Below are positions 46,257-56,969 of a stretch of 64,000 nucleotides of DNA, in pieces. Below the pieces are notes generated by a model. The model ran no database searches, was not told the DNA's origin, and worked only from the letters and a program-made list of their open reading frames with translations. Where the stretch lies: contig NZ_CP047396.1 in the NCBI RefSeq assembly GCF_020541305.1, forward strand, positions 248,001 to 312,000, in the 5' to 3' direction. The translations under genes were made by a program, and so were the position numbers. Position 1 is the stretch's first letter. Each line of letters opens with the position of its first letter. The stretch comes from Candidatus Vallotiella adelgis. GTDB taxonomy: Bacteria > Pseudomonadota > Gammaproteobacteria > Burkholderiales > Burkholderiaceae.

Positions 46257-47682
46257 GGTGTACTTCGAGTAAATCTGACACTAGTGCGCCAGTGTATATC
46301 GAGTGAATTCCCGGATATGGAAACGTTTATTTAGACAGCCTATTATACTGGATATACAAAACAGCATAGTTTATGCGAATTAGTCTACCCTTATACACTA
46401 AGTACAATTATTGTATTTGTAAGAAGATATGTTGAGTTTGTAAGAGCCATGACTGTATGAGAGTACTGAACTCAGAGGCTTATACTCAAAAATTCCTATT
46501 ACAATAAACGCTAGTGAACTTCGCCTTAGATGCAACTCAGATAGATCCGCTGAATCAAGTGACGATGATGGTAGTGCAAGAGAATCTACTATCTCGGTAC
46601 GACTCAGTCAGCGATAATATATGGAAAAATCTAGGTATCTTCTCTGGTCATGAAAAGTAAAAATCGATCCGTGAGCATAGATATCGCAACTTAATAGAGA
46701 CAATATTTGTGTTGCGAGCTAGCCGCCCGCGTAGATTCGGCGCTCGCAAGCCAAAAGGTAGATTGATTAGAAAATTAGGGGATGAACTACGCAGAATTAC
46801 AGTAAGTCAAGTTCAATCTGAAATGTTACTTGATCGTATAAGCATGGCATGTCGGCTTGACGAACCCGAGCAATAATATCTCATACTAAAAAGTCGACTA
46901 AGTAAAAACAAGCGCGCTGCGGACTCTGAATCCGCATACCGATATAGAACTAGCTAGAATATCCTACCTACGGCACAGGCATACTCGCCACATGATACGA
47001 ACAGTTAGCAACTGTCGCCGGGCGATGTCTAACGCATCATCTGCTAATAATGCCAAGCAGCGGAAATAGATAATGAAAACGCAAAAGGATCGTGCCAGTA
47101 GCCTAGTGCACTCGAATCTTAAAGGTATACAGGTTGGCAATAACTTGAAGGGAGACGTAAAAATAAGCGAATCTTGCATGCACGTTGATCATGACCAAGT
47201 TGCTTGATACCCTGCGTAAGCAGGGAGAATAATATCCCCCCTACCCAAACCAGACATCTAATGGCCAGACACCAACTAGATTGCTAGCAATCACGTTAAC
47301 TATTGGCGTAGCTGTTGACAGGCCAACATGCAGTGGCACATCTCTAAACTATTGCCCCCATTTTTTATATTTCTCTGGATGCGAAAATTACTAATGACAG
47401 GGAGAATTTCGAAACGAGCGATACTGGAAGTATCGTCTTTGTCGGCGCTACTCTTGCTGGCTATCTTTTTTCTATGACCGAATTTTTTGCATGCACACTA
47501 AAATAGAAGGGATTCTAAGAAGCGGAGATGCAGGGTGAAAATTGATGGCACTGTATAGCTATCATCATAATAGCTATACAGTGCCATCCTGCTGGGAGCA
47601 ACACTACTCTGTTACGTCGGGTAAAATAAGACGTTGTAAATATCGACCGGCCTTTATTCAGGCCGCTCCACTCTGCCCGCTC
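46257..47682. other. gene-free spacer between alaS and glnS
   Basis: About 1.4 kb between divergent genes. A 71-codon minus frame at 46964-47179 has no support. A 6-bp hairpin (CCCTGC/GCAGGG) lies at 47210-47225 and a striking 19-bp inverted repeat at 47544-47588 (listed separately). Promoters for both genes must lie here but were not resolved. Confidence 0.6.
47544..47588. repeat. perfect 19-bp inverted repeat upstream of glnS
   Basis: GATGGCACTGTATAGCTAT at 47544-47562 is followed after a 7-nt loop (CATCATA) by its exact reverse complement at 47570-47588. It ends 94 bp before the glnS ATG. As RNA it would form a very stable hairpin in the glnS leader. As DNA it could be an operator or a relic of a mobile-element end. 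Confidence 0.9.
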
Positions 47683-49467
47683 ATGAATATCGAACTCAAC
47701 AACACAAGATCAGACACTAAGCCTGGCCAACATTCTCATACCTCTACCGGCGTGATAACATCAGCATCGAATGAACCAACCACCGCATCAAACTTCATTC
47801 GCCATATTATTGACCACGACAACCAGTCCGGTAAGTGGGGCCAACGAGTCGAGACGCGCTTCCCGCCGGAGCCGAACGGTTATCTGCATATTGGTCATGC
47901 TAAAAGCATCTATGTAAATTTTGGCATCGCACGCAACTACGGTGGAGTGTGCCACTTGCGCTTTGACGACACGAATCCCGAAAAAGAGGATGTCGAGTAT
48001 GTGAACTCGATCATCGACGCGGTTCGATGGCTCGGTTTTGATTGGCACAAGGACGGGCGCGAACACCTGTACTTTGCTAGTGATTACTATGACAAGCTAT
48101 ACGCATTTGCCGAACTACTCATTCGTCGAGGAAAAGCTTATGTAGACAGCCAGAATACAGAACAAATACGTACTACGCGCGGCACACTGACCGAACCAGG
48201 TACGCCTTCGCCGTATCGAAGTCGCTCTCCGGAAAAAAACCTGGCATTATTCCATCGGATGAGAGCGGGCGAATTTTCCGAGGGTGAACATGTATTGCGC
48301 GCAAAGATCGACATGGGGTCGCCGAATATTAATATGCGCGACCCAGTGATTTATCGAATTCGCTTTACCAATCACTACCGCACCGGTAATACATGGTGCG
48401 TATACCCAATGTACGACTATGCTCACTGCATCTCCGATGCGCTGGAGAATATCACGCATTCGTTATGCACACTTGAGTTCGAGAATCACCGGCCACTGTA
48501 CCAATGGTTTCTTGCGGAACTGGCTGATGCCGGTGTATTGACGCATCCGCTGCCGCAGCAAATTGAGTTCTCGCGGCTCAACCTAACCTATGTAATCACG
48601 AGTAAACGTAAGCTGCTGCAACTGGTAGAGGAAAAGCATGTAGACGGCTGGGATGATCCGCGCATGCCGACAATCGTCGGGTTACGCCGTCGTGGTTTTA
48701 CGCCGGAGAGCATCCGGTTAATGTGCGAGCGTACTGGGCTGACTAAGATTAACTCGTGGATCGATTTTGAACTACTTGAGGCAGCTCTGCGAGAGGATTT
48801 AGATGAAAAGCCCCCGCGCGTAATCGCTGTACTCGATCCACTCAAACTTATTATAGATAATTATCCGAAGGATTGTGAAGAAATATGCAGCGCGCCAGTA
48901 CACCCTCGTCATCCGGACCGAGGTATAAGGACTTTCCCATTTTCGCGGGAGCTATGGATTGAGCGTGAAGACTTCAATGAAAATCCACCAAAAGGCTATT
49001 TCCGGTTATTTCAGGGAAATCGCGTACGGCTACGCTATGGTTTTGTTGTCGAGTGTACAAGTATAGAGAAGGATGATCATAATCACATCCTTGCAGTACA
49101 TTGCAACTATTTCCCGGATAGCAAGTCTGGAACCCAGGGCTCGAATCATTACAAGATAAAAGGCAATATCCACTGGGTCAGTGTTCCCCATGCGTACCGA
49201 GCCGAAGTGCGCCTGTACGACCGACTCTTCAAGGAACCGCAGCCGGATGCCGGCGGCCGTAACTTCCTTGAAGCGCTGAACCCAAATGCTAAGCGCGTGG
49301 TAACCGCTTACCTAGAGCCGGGTGCACAAAAATTCTTGCCTGAAGATCGCGCTCAGTTTGAGCGGCATGGCTACTTCGTCGCAGATCGTGTCAACTCAGT
49401 ACCTGGCCAACCGGTGTTCAACCGAATTGTTAGCCTTCGAAGCAGTTGGATGAAGCCTAAGTCATAA
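47683..49467 (+). CDS. glnS: glutaminyl-tRNA synthetase
   Basis: Class I synthetase that charges tRNA-Gln. The HIGH signature is in PPEPNGYLHIGHAKS and the KMSKS equivalent in VITSKRKLLQLV, normal for this enzyme. The C-terminal beta-barrel anticodon-binding domain runs through RYGFVVECTSI to PGQPVFNRIVSLRSSW. The open frame extends to 47542 across the inverted repeat. The ATG at 47683 (M-N-I-E-L) is preferred because the upstream part is not family-like. That leaves a 30-odd-residue low-complexity N-terminus before ASNFIRHIIDHDN. 594 aa. Confidence 0.96.
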   Translation: MNIELNNTRSDTKPGQHSHTSTGVITSASNEPTTASNFIRHIIDHDNQSGKWGQRVETRFPPEPNGYLHIGHAKSIYVNFGIARNYGGVCHLRFDDTNPEKEDVEYVNSIIDAVRWLGFDWHKDGREHLYFASDYYDKLYAFAELLIRRGKAYVDSQNTEQIRTTRGTLTEPGTPSPYRSRSPEKNLALFHRMRAGEFSEGEHVLRAKIDMGSPNINMRDPVIYRIRFTNHYRTGNTWCVYPMYDYAHCISDALENITHSLCTLEFENHRPLYQWFLAELADAGVLTHPLPQQIEFSRLNLTYVITSKRKLLQLVEEKHVDGWDDPRMPTIVGLRRRGFTPESIRLMCERTGLTKINSWIDFELLEAALREDLDEKPPRVIAVLDPLKLIIDNYPKDCEEICSAPVHPRHPDRGIRTFPFSRELWIEREDFNENPPKGYFRLFQGNRVRLRYGFVVECTSIEKDDHNHILAVHCNYFPDSKSGTQGSNHYKIKGNIHWVSVPHAYRAEVRLYDRLFKEPQPDAGGRNFLEALNPNAKRVVTAYLEPGAQKFLPEDRAQFERHGYFVADRVNSVPGQPVFNRIVSLRSSWMKPKS

Positions 49468-49711
49468 GTTACATGACGTTCACTAGAAATTCCCTGTAAT
49501 CGGCATTGCACTAACGGAAAAACCCTTCCTTCTAATTTTAGAAGAGATTATGAAAAATACTAAACAGTCTCAGGCTCAGGACATGCTGAACTCAGCAAAG
49601 CGTACCTATCACTTCAGAAACAGTTCTACCTCGGCGGGCATATGCCATTAGAGATAGTCAGATGATTAGGGATAGTAAGATGTAGCTAGTGGTATGTAAA
49701 TACCCCACACG

Positions 49712-49749
49712 AGCGGAAGTTGACGCAGATAGCGGAAGTTGACGCAGAT
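49712..49749. repeat. perfect tandem duplication of 19 bp
   Basis: AGCGGAAGTTGACGCAGAT occurs twice head to tail at 49712-49730 and 49731-49749 without mismatch. Likely a recent replication-slippage duplication in noncoding DNA. Confidence 0.9.
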
Positions 49750-49961
49750 GCTAGAAACTCTGGTTCTACTATTTTTAATAAATTTTCAGTATGCATATAC
49801 TGCCAGAGCTCACACAAAAAGATTGTGTGAAAAGACAAGACTTAGTTTCAAGAGAGAGGGGTTGACAGGCAAGATTGAATAGCTGTCCGCTGTTGTGGTT
49901 ATTATATGATATAAGCAGACTATATCTGCTAGTCGGATAAAACATTGTTTTTTAGATAGAT

Positions 49962-50037
49962 GATGTAATAGATACAAAAACACTTAAAACTTTTAAAAGC
50001 TATTACAGATTTTGTATTTTATCACTACTATTACATC
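49962..50037. repeat. nested inverted repeat after tcdA
   Basis: Outer arms GATGTAATAG (49962-49971) and CTATTACATC (50028-50037) enclose inner arms ATACAAAA (49972-49979) and TTTTGTAT (50010-50017). The right side has a 10-nt bulge. It lies 43 bp beyond the tcdA stop and may act as its terminator. Confidence 0.55.
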
Positions 50038-50079
50038 TGTTTTGGTGGCGACGAAAGCTAAGAAGCTTAAGCCGATGCG

Positions 50080-50907
50080 CTATTCTGAGAAGCCTGGCGC
50101 GCAAACTGGCTTACATGAGGCCAGCGCGTGAAGTACATGGGCTGCAGCGACGAAGCCAAAGCCGCCGGTTACACACACACTAGAGCCAAAACCAGCGCAG
50201 TTAAGGCGGCCAAATGCTGCTGTTCGATGCCAGCCACCTGCATTCGCTTTTGGGTAGATTAATTGCTCATCTGAGTAGACTGCTGGAACGTTAAACTTAG
50301 CTTTCGTAGCGCGCGGAAATCCGTAGTGTTTTCGCAACTGTACTCGCACTTTTGATAATAGTGGATCCTGAATAGTATGGGCTAGATCATTGATGCGAAT
50401 TCGAGTCGGATCAAGTTGTCCACCTGCGCCGCCCACTGTTACCAGTGGTATCCGTTTCTGTACACACCATGCTATTAGCGCCGCTTTAGTGCGCACGCTA
50501 TCAATAGCATCGACGATATAGTTGTACCTATCGCCAAGTCTCGTATCTAGGTTATCGAATCCAACAAAATCCTCAACTTGCGTAACCACGCACTGCGGAT
50601 GGATTTCTGCGATCCGTTCGGCCATTGCAGCGACTTTTGGTTTTCCATAGTTTCCATTCAATGCATGGATCTGGCGATTTGTGTTGCTTTCCGAAATGTT
50701 ATCTAGATCAATTAGCGTTAGATATCCAACTGCACTGCGTGCTAGTGCTTCGGCCACCCATGAGCCAACACCGCCGATACCTATGACTGCAACATGACAG
50801 CGCTTGAATGCGTGCACCGTTTCTTCGCCGTACAATCGTGCTACACCGCCGAAACGGCGCAGATAGTTAGCCCTCTCAAATCTAGAATAACGCGCTGTAA
50901 ATAGCAT
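50080..50907 (-). CDS. tcdA: tRNA threonylcarbamoyladenosine dehydratase
   Basis: E1-like ATP-dependent enzyme that cyclises t6A37 to ct6A in tRNA. The Rossmann/ATP site is VAVIGIGGVGSWVAEALARS, followed by LIDLDNISESNTNRQIHAL and the VDAIDSVRTKAALIAWC stretch typical of TcdA/CsdL. The C-terminal membrane-associated helix region is present (275 aa). The ATG at 50907 has no obvious Shine-Dalgarno. Its substrate is made by TsaD, also encoded here. Confidence 0.93.
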   Translation of the reverse strand: MLFTARYSRFERANYLRRFGGVARLYGEETVHAFKRCHVAVIGIGGVGSWVAEALARSAVGYLTLIDLDNISESNTNRQIHALNGNYGKPKVAAMAERIAEIHPQCVVTQVEDFVGFDNLDTRLGDRYNYIVDAIDSVRTKAALIAWCVQKRIPLVTVGGAGGQLDPTRIRINDLAHTIQDPLLSKVRVQLRKHYGFPRATKAKFNVPAVYSDEQLIYPKANAGGWHRTAAFGRLNCAGFGSSVCVTGGFGFVAAAHVLHALASCKPVCAPGFSE

Positions 50908-51076
50908 GTGAAACGGATATTTTTGATACTAAAACGGTATAACGCATTCAAATACGCGAATACGCAATGTGGAATCTAACAACCCCTATTCTAGTTAGGG
51001 CGAACGCGTTGCTGTATATCGAATGCTATCATTATTTTCTGATATACTTGGCTGTCATTAGTAATCATGTAATAAA

Positions 51077-51715
51077 ATGGGCTCATTTTCTAATTTGCGA
51101 AAAAACTACGAGTTTAGCACATTAGCAAAATCTGATGTCGACCTCGATCCGATCCAACAGTTCGATCGCTGGTTCAAGCAAGCAGTCGATGCCAAACTTC
51201 CCGAACCAAATACGATGACGCTGGCCACTGTCGACGAGTGTGGCCGTCCGAATGCCCGTATTATCTTAATCAAAGGAGTCGATATACAGGGATTCACGTT
51301 CTTTACTAACTACCAGAGTTGTAAAGGTCTGGAGCTAGCGCATAACCCGTATGCTACTTTACTCTTTTATTGGATTGAGCTGGAGCGTCAAGTTCGCATT
51401 CAAGGAAGGGTGAGCAAAACTACCAACGCGGAAAGCGACACCTATTTTGCATCTCGTTCGGTTGGTTCACGCATTGGTGCGTGGGCGTCAAAACAAAGCT
51501 CAATGCTATATAATCGCGCAGAACTAGAGGCACGTGAGGTACATTTTACAGCTCAGTTCGGGAACAACCCGCCACGTCCGCCACACTGGGGCGGCTATCG
51601 GCTGACTCCAAACATAATGGAATTTTGGCAGGGACGGCCATCTCGAATGCATGATCGAATTCAGTATCTAAGAAATCCAGACAATACGTGGAAGATCGTT
51701 CGTCTATCGCCGTAA
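51077..51715 (+). CDS. pdxH: pyridoxamine 5'-phosphate oxidase
   Basis: FMN enzyme oxidising pyridoxamine/pyridoxine phosphate to PLP. Signature parts: [39 protein letters not shown], the FMN/PLP site with [11 protein letters not shown] and [11 protein letters not shown], and the C-terminus [20 protein letters not shown] with SRMHDRIQY. 212 aa, full length. Divergent from tcdA. Shine-Dalgarno is weak. Confidence 0.97.
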   Translation: MGSFSNLRKNYEFSTLAKSDVDLDPIQQFDRWFKQAVDAKLPEPNTMTLATVDECGRPNARIILIKGVDIQGFTFFTNYQSCKGLELAHNPYATLLFYWIELERQVRIQGRVSKTTNAESDTYFASRSVGSRIGAWASKQSSMLYNRAELEAREVHFTAQFGNNPPRPPHWGGYRLTPNIMEFWQGRPSRMHDRIQYLRNPDNTWKIVRLSP

Positions 51716-52051
51716 TCCTCCCCAAATTCTAGTCTTTACTTAGGTCTAAGCTTTATATAAGGCTGGATTACAACCCCAGAAAACCCTTACCCTCCTATAA
51801 GAGGGTAATAGTTATGCCTGCTTGCCTATTTAAAAAGGGGGTATTTATTTTTTCGAGAAAAAAGTACGAAACAGACTTCTTAAGTACAAGAAAAAGCTGA
51901 TTAGCCTTTAACAGATCAGCCGCCTTAAATTTTTCCCTATCATACTTATAATATAATTTCAGCATTAATAAGTTGCTTTAGGTCAACGAAAGCTCAATAT
52001 AGTCTCAGGTGTTTACCGCGCTCTCCTGTAGTTAGGGATAGCCAGCTTTAG
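51716..52051. other. spacer between pdxH and glmM
   Basis: About 335 bp between convergent genes, no gene. It contains the hairpin at 51787-51808. Confidence 0.6.
51787..51808. terminator. hairpin between pdxH and glmM
   Basis: Perfect 8-bp arms TTACCCTC and GAGGGTAA with a 6-nt loop. On the minus strand GGGTTTTC follows, so it could terminate glmM. It is also 72 bp past pdxH. Confidence 0.55.
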
Positions 52052-53407
52052 TTACCCCGAGGTTGCCATACGCACAACCTCGGCCAGGGCTTGTGCATAA
52101 CCACTAGCTTCGTCCGCCTGCTGCGCTTCAACCATCACGCGTAGCACTGGTTCGGTGCCAGATGCACGGATTAGCACTCGACCAGAGTGACCTAATGACC
52201 GGTCAGCCTGTGCAACAGCCTCATGAATTGCAGTATTACCTCTCCAGTCAGCACATGGGATCATCTGCACATTGACTAGCGCTTGTGGAAATAATGTCAG
52301 ATCGCCGAGCAATTGAGATAGCGGCTGACCGCTACGCTTGATTGCAGCCAGCACAAGCAGCGCCGATATAATTCCGTCGCCGGTCGTATGATGGTCTAGC
52401 GATAAGATATGACCTGAACCTTCGGCACCAAGTTGCCAACCCCGCTTGCGAAGTTGTGCCAAAATATAGCGATCGCCTACCTCGGCGCGCACAAATTCGA
52501 CACCGAGCTGCTGTATCGCAACCTCTACTGCTAAGTTCGTCATTAACGTGCCGACTGCACCAGGCACTGATCCGTGTGTAGTGATGCGATCCTTTACAAG
52601 GATATACAGTAGCTCATCACCATTATATAGACGGCCAAACGCATCGACAATTTGTAGCCGATCTGCATCTCCATCTAGCACGATCCCCAAATCGGCATGA
52701 TGAGCATGTACAGCTTCCACTAATGTATTGGGCGCGGTCGCTCCTACCCCGTTATTAATATTGAAACCGTTTGGAGTAATACCAATCGATATAACATTAG
52801 CTCCTAGCTCATGGAATACATGTGGCGCAACCTGATATGCTGCGCCGTTTGCACAATCGATAACAAGCTTCAGTCCACACAAATCAAATGCAGCTGGAAA
52901 TGTGCTTTTACAGAATTCGACGTAGCGTCCTGCCGCATCATCCAGGCGCCTGGCTTTACCGAGCTGCTCGGACGATGCACAAATCATTGGTTGATCAATC
53001 TGATCTTCGATAGCATCCTCTATCGCGTCAGGTAGCTTATTGCCATGCCTCGAAAAAAACTTGATACCATTATCATAATAAGGATTATGCGACGCACTAA
53101 TCACTACGCCGGCAGTTAGGCGTAGTGCACGTGTTAGATACGCGATACCTGGCGTAGGCATGGGGCCGGCTAGCATCACATCGATGCCAGCAGAAGAGAA
53201 TCCTGCTTCTAACGCCGCTTCGAACATATAGCCTGAAACTCGCGTATCCTTACCAATCAATATAGTTGACCGCCTGCTACCAATAATGTCCGTGCCAGCA
53301 AGTACTTTACCTGCTGCATAACCAAGGCGTAGCATAAAGTCGGGGGTAATCGGCGCTCTACCCACTTTTCCACGAATACCGTCTGTGCCAAAATAACGAC
53401 GCCTCAT
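52052..53407 (-). CDS. glmM: phosphoglucosamine mutase
   Basis: Interconverts glucosamine 6- and 1-phosphate on the way to UDP-GlcNAc for peptidoglycan and LPS. It begins [14 protein letters not shown]. The phosphoserine loop is [18 protein letters not shown], the metal loop is [13 protein letters not shown], and the sugar-phosphate site is [15 protein letters not shown]. 451 aa, intact. The ATG at 53407 has a strong Shine-Dalgarno (AGAGGAG). In Burkholderia it follows ftsH and folP; here folP is decayed. Confidence 0.97.
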   Translation of the reverse strand: MRRRYFGTDGIRGKVGRAPITPDFMLRLGYAAGKVLAGTDIIGSRRSTILIGKDTRVSGYMFEAALEAGFSSAGIDVMLAGPMPTPGIAYLTRALRLTAGVVISASHNPYYDNGIKFFSRHGNKLPDAIEDAIEDQIDQPMICASSEQLGKARRLDDAAGRYVEFCKSTFPAAFDLCGLKLVIDCANGAAYQVAPHVFHELGANVISIGITPNGFNINNGVGATAPNTLVEAVHAHHADLGIVLDGDADRLQIVDAFGRLYNGDELLYILVKDRITTHGSVPGAVGTLMTNLAVEVAIQQLGVEFVRAEVGDRYILAQLRKRGWQLGAEGSGHILSLDHHTTGDGIISALLVLAAIKRSGQPLSQLLGDLTLFPQALVNVQMIPCADWRGNTAIHEAVAQADRSLGHSGRVLIRASGTEPVLRVMVEAQQADEASGYAQALAEVVRMATSG

Positions 53408-53466
53408 TGCACTCCTCTTTTCATGCTGTACGACATGCAGACCGGCAACATGCGCTATTTATTGTT

Positions 53467-54050
53467 TTAGCTAGCTATGCAAAGATTGCGCATCGCGCCA
53501 TAGTCTTGCCCGTATCGTCTGCCAAACCTTCTCAAAGCATCGACCATCGGCGCAACATCGCGTACACGCGCACAATCGCTGCGCTGCGATCGACCGCTGC
53601 TAGGCATACCGGAAAGACTGCTAGCCCTATCAGCATGCTGCGATCTGTAATTACGCCTATCATCTCCTTACGGGATGGACTTACAACACTCGGTACTCTA
53701 GCGAGTACGGCCTGAGAGAACTCGCGCAGCAGCATTAAGTGATGTTCATTTGTCTTCCCAAAACCAAATTCCGGATTAACATAGAATCGGTCTCCGGCAA
53801 TTCTGGCACACTTTAGTGATAAGACCCCCCCGATCGTTGAGAAAATCGTGGACATCCATAACAATTTTGGTACTGCGGCTTGCGTTGCATCGCACCGGGA
53901 GCCCGCAATGCGTGTCACATACTGCAGCGAGTTCGCTTATCTAATATAGGCCCCAAATATCATTAATTAATCTGCTCCCTCATCGATCATTTCACGAGCT
54001 GCATCATAGCTAATGCAGCATCATCCACTATAAAATGCTCATCACTAGAG
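53467..54050 (-). pseudogene. folP: dihydropteroate synthase, decayed
   Basis: Remnants of folP lie in the expected place between ftsH and glmM. The N-terminal part reads A-S-S-D-E-H-F-I-V-D-D-A-A-L-A (54050 downwards), matching the DSFSDGG...RDAAL region. After a frame change it reads A-A-R-E-M-I-D-E-G-A-D, then a stop just before what was DLIDIG. Roughly 80 codons are then missing. The second half resumes at about 53918 with VNPEFGFGKTNEHHLMLLRE and PSRKEMIGVITDRS. Near 53550 an extra 2 nt shift the frame, and V-A-P-M-V-D-A-L continues in another frame to a TAA at 53469. Multiple frameshifts, a stop and a deletion mean it cannot be functional. Confidence 0.85.
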
Positions 54051-54206
54051 GCCGCGCGTCGCGCGTAAGCCCGAAGAGCGGCCCGCATTACAACACTGAG
54101 CCAGCATCGGAGCTGAATGTATTGAGGTGGTGAACATTAAACAGCAATACAAGAAGAAAAAATAGTAAAGAGCTGGTATTGGACTCAGCCCTTTGCAAGA
54201 AAAAGT

Positions 54207-56117
54207 TTACACCCACGCGGTGGTAGCCTCTCCAGGCGTAGGTTTTGTTTCAGTACCTCCACTTGTTCCATCACCAGTTCCTCCGCTCGATGCATCGCTA
54301 GATGGCGGAATCGGGTTTTTTGGCGAACGCGGATCAGTGCCGGACATAATATCGTTAATCTGATCTGCATCGACTGTTTCCCATTCTAGCAATGCCTTAG
54401 CCATTGCCTTAACCTTTTCAGGGTTATCTTGAAGCAACGTGCGCGCGAGCGCATATTGCTCGTCGAGGATACGACGAATTTCCGAGTCGACTTTTTGTTG
54501 CGTTGCCTCGGATACCGAGCGCGACGACATACGGCCGAACACACCGTCTTGCTCGGTATCAATATAGACCATCGTCCCAAGTACGTCAGACATTCCATAG
54601 CGAGTTACCATATCGCGAGCCATCTTAGTTGCTCGTTCGAAATCATTAAACGCACCAGTCGACATTGAGTTTAAGAAAACCTCTTCTGCAGCTCTGCCGC
54701 CGAACAAGATCGCGATCTCCTCGAGCATTTTATCGCGGTATAGGTTAACGCGATCATGCTCGGGTAATTGCCATGTAACGCCAAGCGACCATCCGCGGGG
54801 CATAATAGTTACCTTATGCACTGGATCAGCGTATGGTAGAAGCTTCGCGACAACCACATGCCCTGACTCGTGATACGCCGTATTGCGACGCTCTTCTTCG
54901 CGCATCACGGCTGATTTCCGCTCCGGACCCATAAAAATCTTGTCTTTGGCATCCTCGAAATCCTGCATTTCAACAATGCGTTTACTGCGCCGTGCGGCAA
55001 ATAGTGCAGCTTCATTAACTAAATTAGCAAGGTCCGCGCCGGAAAAGCCTGGCGTACCGCGCGCCACCACTGATGCATCAACATCATTCGAAATTGGCAC
55101 TTTACGCAAATGGACTTTCAGAATTTGCTCGCGTCCACGGATGTCCGGTAAGCCAACGTAGACCTGGCGGTCGAAACGCCCAGGACGGAGCAAGGCTTTA
55201 TCTAGAACATCGGAGCGATTAGTAGCAGCAATAACGATTACACCTGAATTAGCTTCGAAACCGTCCATCTCGACCAGCATCTGGTTTAGTGTCTGTTCGC
55301 GCTCGTCATTGCTACCACCCATACCAGCGCCGCGATGGCGCCCAACTGCATCAATTTCGTCGACGAACACGATGCAGGGCGCGTGTTTCTTCGCCTGTTC
55401 AAACATGTCGCGCACACGTGCTGCGCCTACACCAACAAACATTTCAACGAAGTCTGAACCAGAAATACTAAAAAATGGCACCTTCGCTTCACCGGCGATC
55501 GCACGTGCAAGCAGAGTCTTGCCAGTTCCTGGTGGTCCAACAAGCAAAACTCCTCGTGGAATTCTGCCACCAAGCTTCTGAAACTTTTGCGGATCACGCA
55601 GGAAATCGACTAGCTCAGATACTTCTTCTTTTGCCTCATCACAACCTGCAACGTCAGTAAAATTGACCGAGTGGTTATTTTCATCGATGAGCCGCGCTCG
55701 CGACTTGCCGAACGAAAACGCCCCGCCTTTTCCGCCACCCTGCATCTGTCGCATTACGTAGAACCAAAATCCAATGATCAGGATCGTCGGACCGAGGTAG
55801 TAGAGTGCAGATACCAGCGCATTCGGTTCGTCATCCGCTTTGCCACTAACCTGAACACCATACTTCATCAAATCACCGACCATCCAAATGTCGCCGGGCG
55901 ATATAATTTGGTATTTCTGTCCGCTCTTAGGGGTAATAGTGAGGTCGCGTCCCTGGACTATAACGTTTTTAATCTTGCCATTCTTCGCGTCGCCCATAAA
56001 CTGCGAATATGTGACGTCTTCCTGGATGCGGGGCTTGTCAAACTGCTTGAACACCGTAAACAGTACCAGTGCGATAACAAACCACACTACCACCTTGGAA
56101 AACATGTTGTTGCTCAA
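54207..56117 (-). CDS. ftsH: ATP-dependent zinc metalloprotease FtsH
   Basis: Membrane-anchored AAA+ protease for quality control and regulated turnover. The 636-aa protein has an N-terminal membrane helix ([15 protein letters not shown]), a periplasmic domain and a second helix near [18 protein letters not shown]. The AAA domain has Walker A GPPGTGKT, Walker [13 protein letters not shown] and the second region of homology. The zinc site is [13 protein letters not shown]. The TTG at 56117 is preferred over the ATG four codons later because an AAGGAG Shine-Dalgarno lies 7 nt before it. It follows rlmE, the standard order. Confidence 0.97.
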   Translation of the reverse strand: MSNNMFSKVVVWFVIALVLFTVFKQFDKPRIQEDVTYSQFMGDAKNGKIKNVIVQGRDLTITPKSGQKYQIISPGDIWMVGDLMKYGVQVSGKADDEPNALVSALYYLGPTILIIGFWFYVMRQMQGGGKGGAFSFGKSRARLIDENNHSVNFTDVAGCDEAKEEVSELVDFLRDPQKFQKLGGRIPRGVLLVGPPGTGKTLLARAIAGEAKVPFFSISGSDFVEMFVGVGAARVRDMFEQAKKHAPCIVFVDEIDAVGRHRGAGMGGSNDEREQTLNQMLVEMDGFEANSGVIVIAATNRSDVLDKALLRPGRFDRQVYVGLPDIRGREQILKVHLRKVPISNDVDASVVARGTPGFSGADLANLVNEAALFAARRSKRIVEMQDFEDAKDKIFMGPERKSAVMREEERRNTAYHESGHVVVAKLLPYADPVHKVTIMPRGWSLGVTWQLPEHDRVNLYRDKMLEEIAILFGGRAAEEVFLNSMSTGAFNDFERATKMARDMVTRYGMSDVLGTMVYIDTEQDGVFGRMSSRSVSEATQQKVDSEIRRILDEQYALARTLLQDNPEKVKAMAKALLEWETVDADQINDIMSGTDPRSPKNPIPPSSDASSGGTGDGTSGGTETKPTPGEATTAWV

Positions 56118-56312
56118 TGCACCACTCCTTGACTTATATAGGGCGGTATCCGACCTTTATCCAGAAAGCCAACCACCCCTAGGAATTCTAATCCAGTTCA
56201 CCCACCCCTGGTCATAAAGATTAGATCTCGGTTAGAGATCAACAAAACTCGACAAAACAACTTATTGCACATAACACAGAAATGGTTTAGTAGCGGACTA
56301 GTATTTCCGTAC

Positions 56313-56969
56313 TTACGCATGTAGATGCTTCTGCATGCGACCAAGAATGAATGTTTCTGATGATTTATCGCGCGAAGCTTTCGGCTTGCGCGCCCCCACG
56401 ATTTTAAAGTGCTGTTTAAATCGCTCGACGAGCTGACTATATCCGCTACCGTGAAAGCACTTGACTAACAGTGCTCCTTGTGGCGACAGGTGATTCTTTG
56501 CAAATTCAAGTGCCAAGTCGCATACGTGCGTGATCCGTGCCGCATCTGCTACCGAAATGCCGGATAGGTTGGGGACCATATCAGAAATGATAAGGTCTAC
56601 GGCTCGGCCATTAACAGCCTCTTTTAGCTGCATCAGCACAGCATTGTCTCGAAAATCGCCCTGGATAAATGTCACGTTGGCTATTGGTGCCATCGCTATA
56701 ATATCTAGCGCAATGATCGTACCATCAATGCCGCTATTGGCGCGGTGAGATTTAAGCGAAAGCTTGTTGCGTGTATATTGACTCCAACTGCCTGGCGCAG
56801 CACCTAGATCGACAATTACTTGTTTAGGGTAGATTAATTTGTCCTGTTCATCTATTTCCTTAAGTTTATACGCCGCACGTGCCCGATATCCTTCATGCTG
56901 AGCAAGCTTGACGTACGGATCATTAATGTGGCGATACAACCACGATTGATTAAAACGGTTTTTTGCCAT
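56313..56969 (-). CDS. rlmE: 23S rRNA 2'-O-ribose U2552 methyltransferase
   Basis: FtsJ/RrmJ-type SAM methyltransferase acting on the ribosomal A-loop late in 50S assembly. The SAM-binding motif is [15 protein letters not shown]. The K-D-K-E catalytic set is visible in [34 protein letters not shown] and SSETFILG. The frame opens at 57005, but the family starts M-A-K-N-R-F-N, so the ATG at 56969 is used (218 aa). It is upstream of ftsH on the same strand. Confidence 0.95.
   Translation of the reverse strand: MAKNRFNQSWLYRHINDPYVKLAQHEGYRARAAYKLKEIDEQDKLIYPKQVIVDLGAAPGSWSQYTRNKLSLKSHRANSGIDGTIIALDIIAMAPIANVTFIQGDFRDNAVLMQLKEAVNGRAVDLIISDMVPNLSGISVADAARITHVCDLALEFAKNHLSPQGALLVKCFHGSGYSQLVERFKQHFKIVGARKPKASRDKSSETFILGRMQKHLHA

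Larger units (their letters stand above)
49468..50079. other. spacer between glnS and tcdA
   Basis: About 610 bp between convergent genes, with no gene. It holds a tandem 19-bp duplication (49712-49749) and a nested inverted repeat (49962-50037), both listed separately. Confidence 0.6.

Noticed and set aside
46964-47179. 71-codon minus frame in the alaS-glnS spacer
   Set aside because: Rich in Cys, Leu and Arg without any domain pattern, no Shine-Dalgarno, isolated in decayed sequence.
47542-47682. 47-codon N-terminal extension of GlnS
   Set aside because: It would translate through the perfect inverted repeat and has no family similarity. The internal ATG at 47683 fits better.
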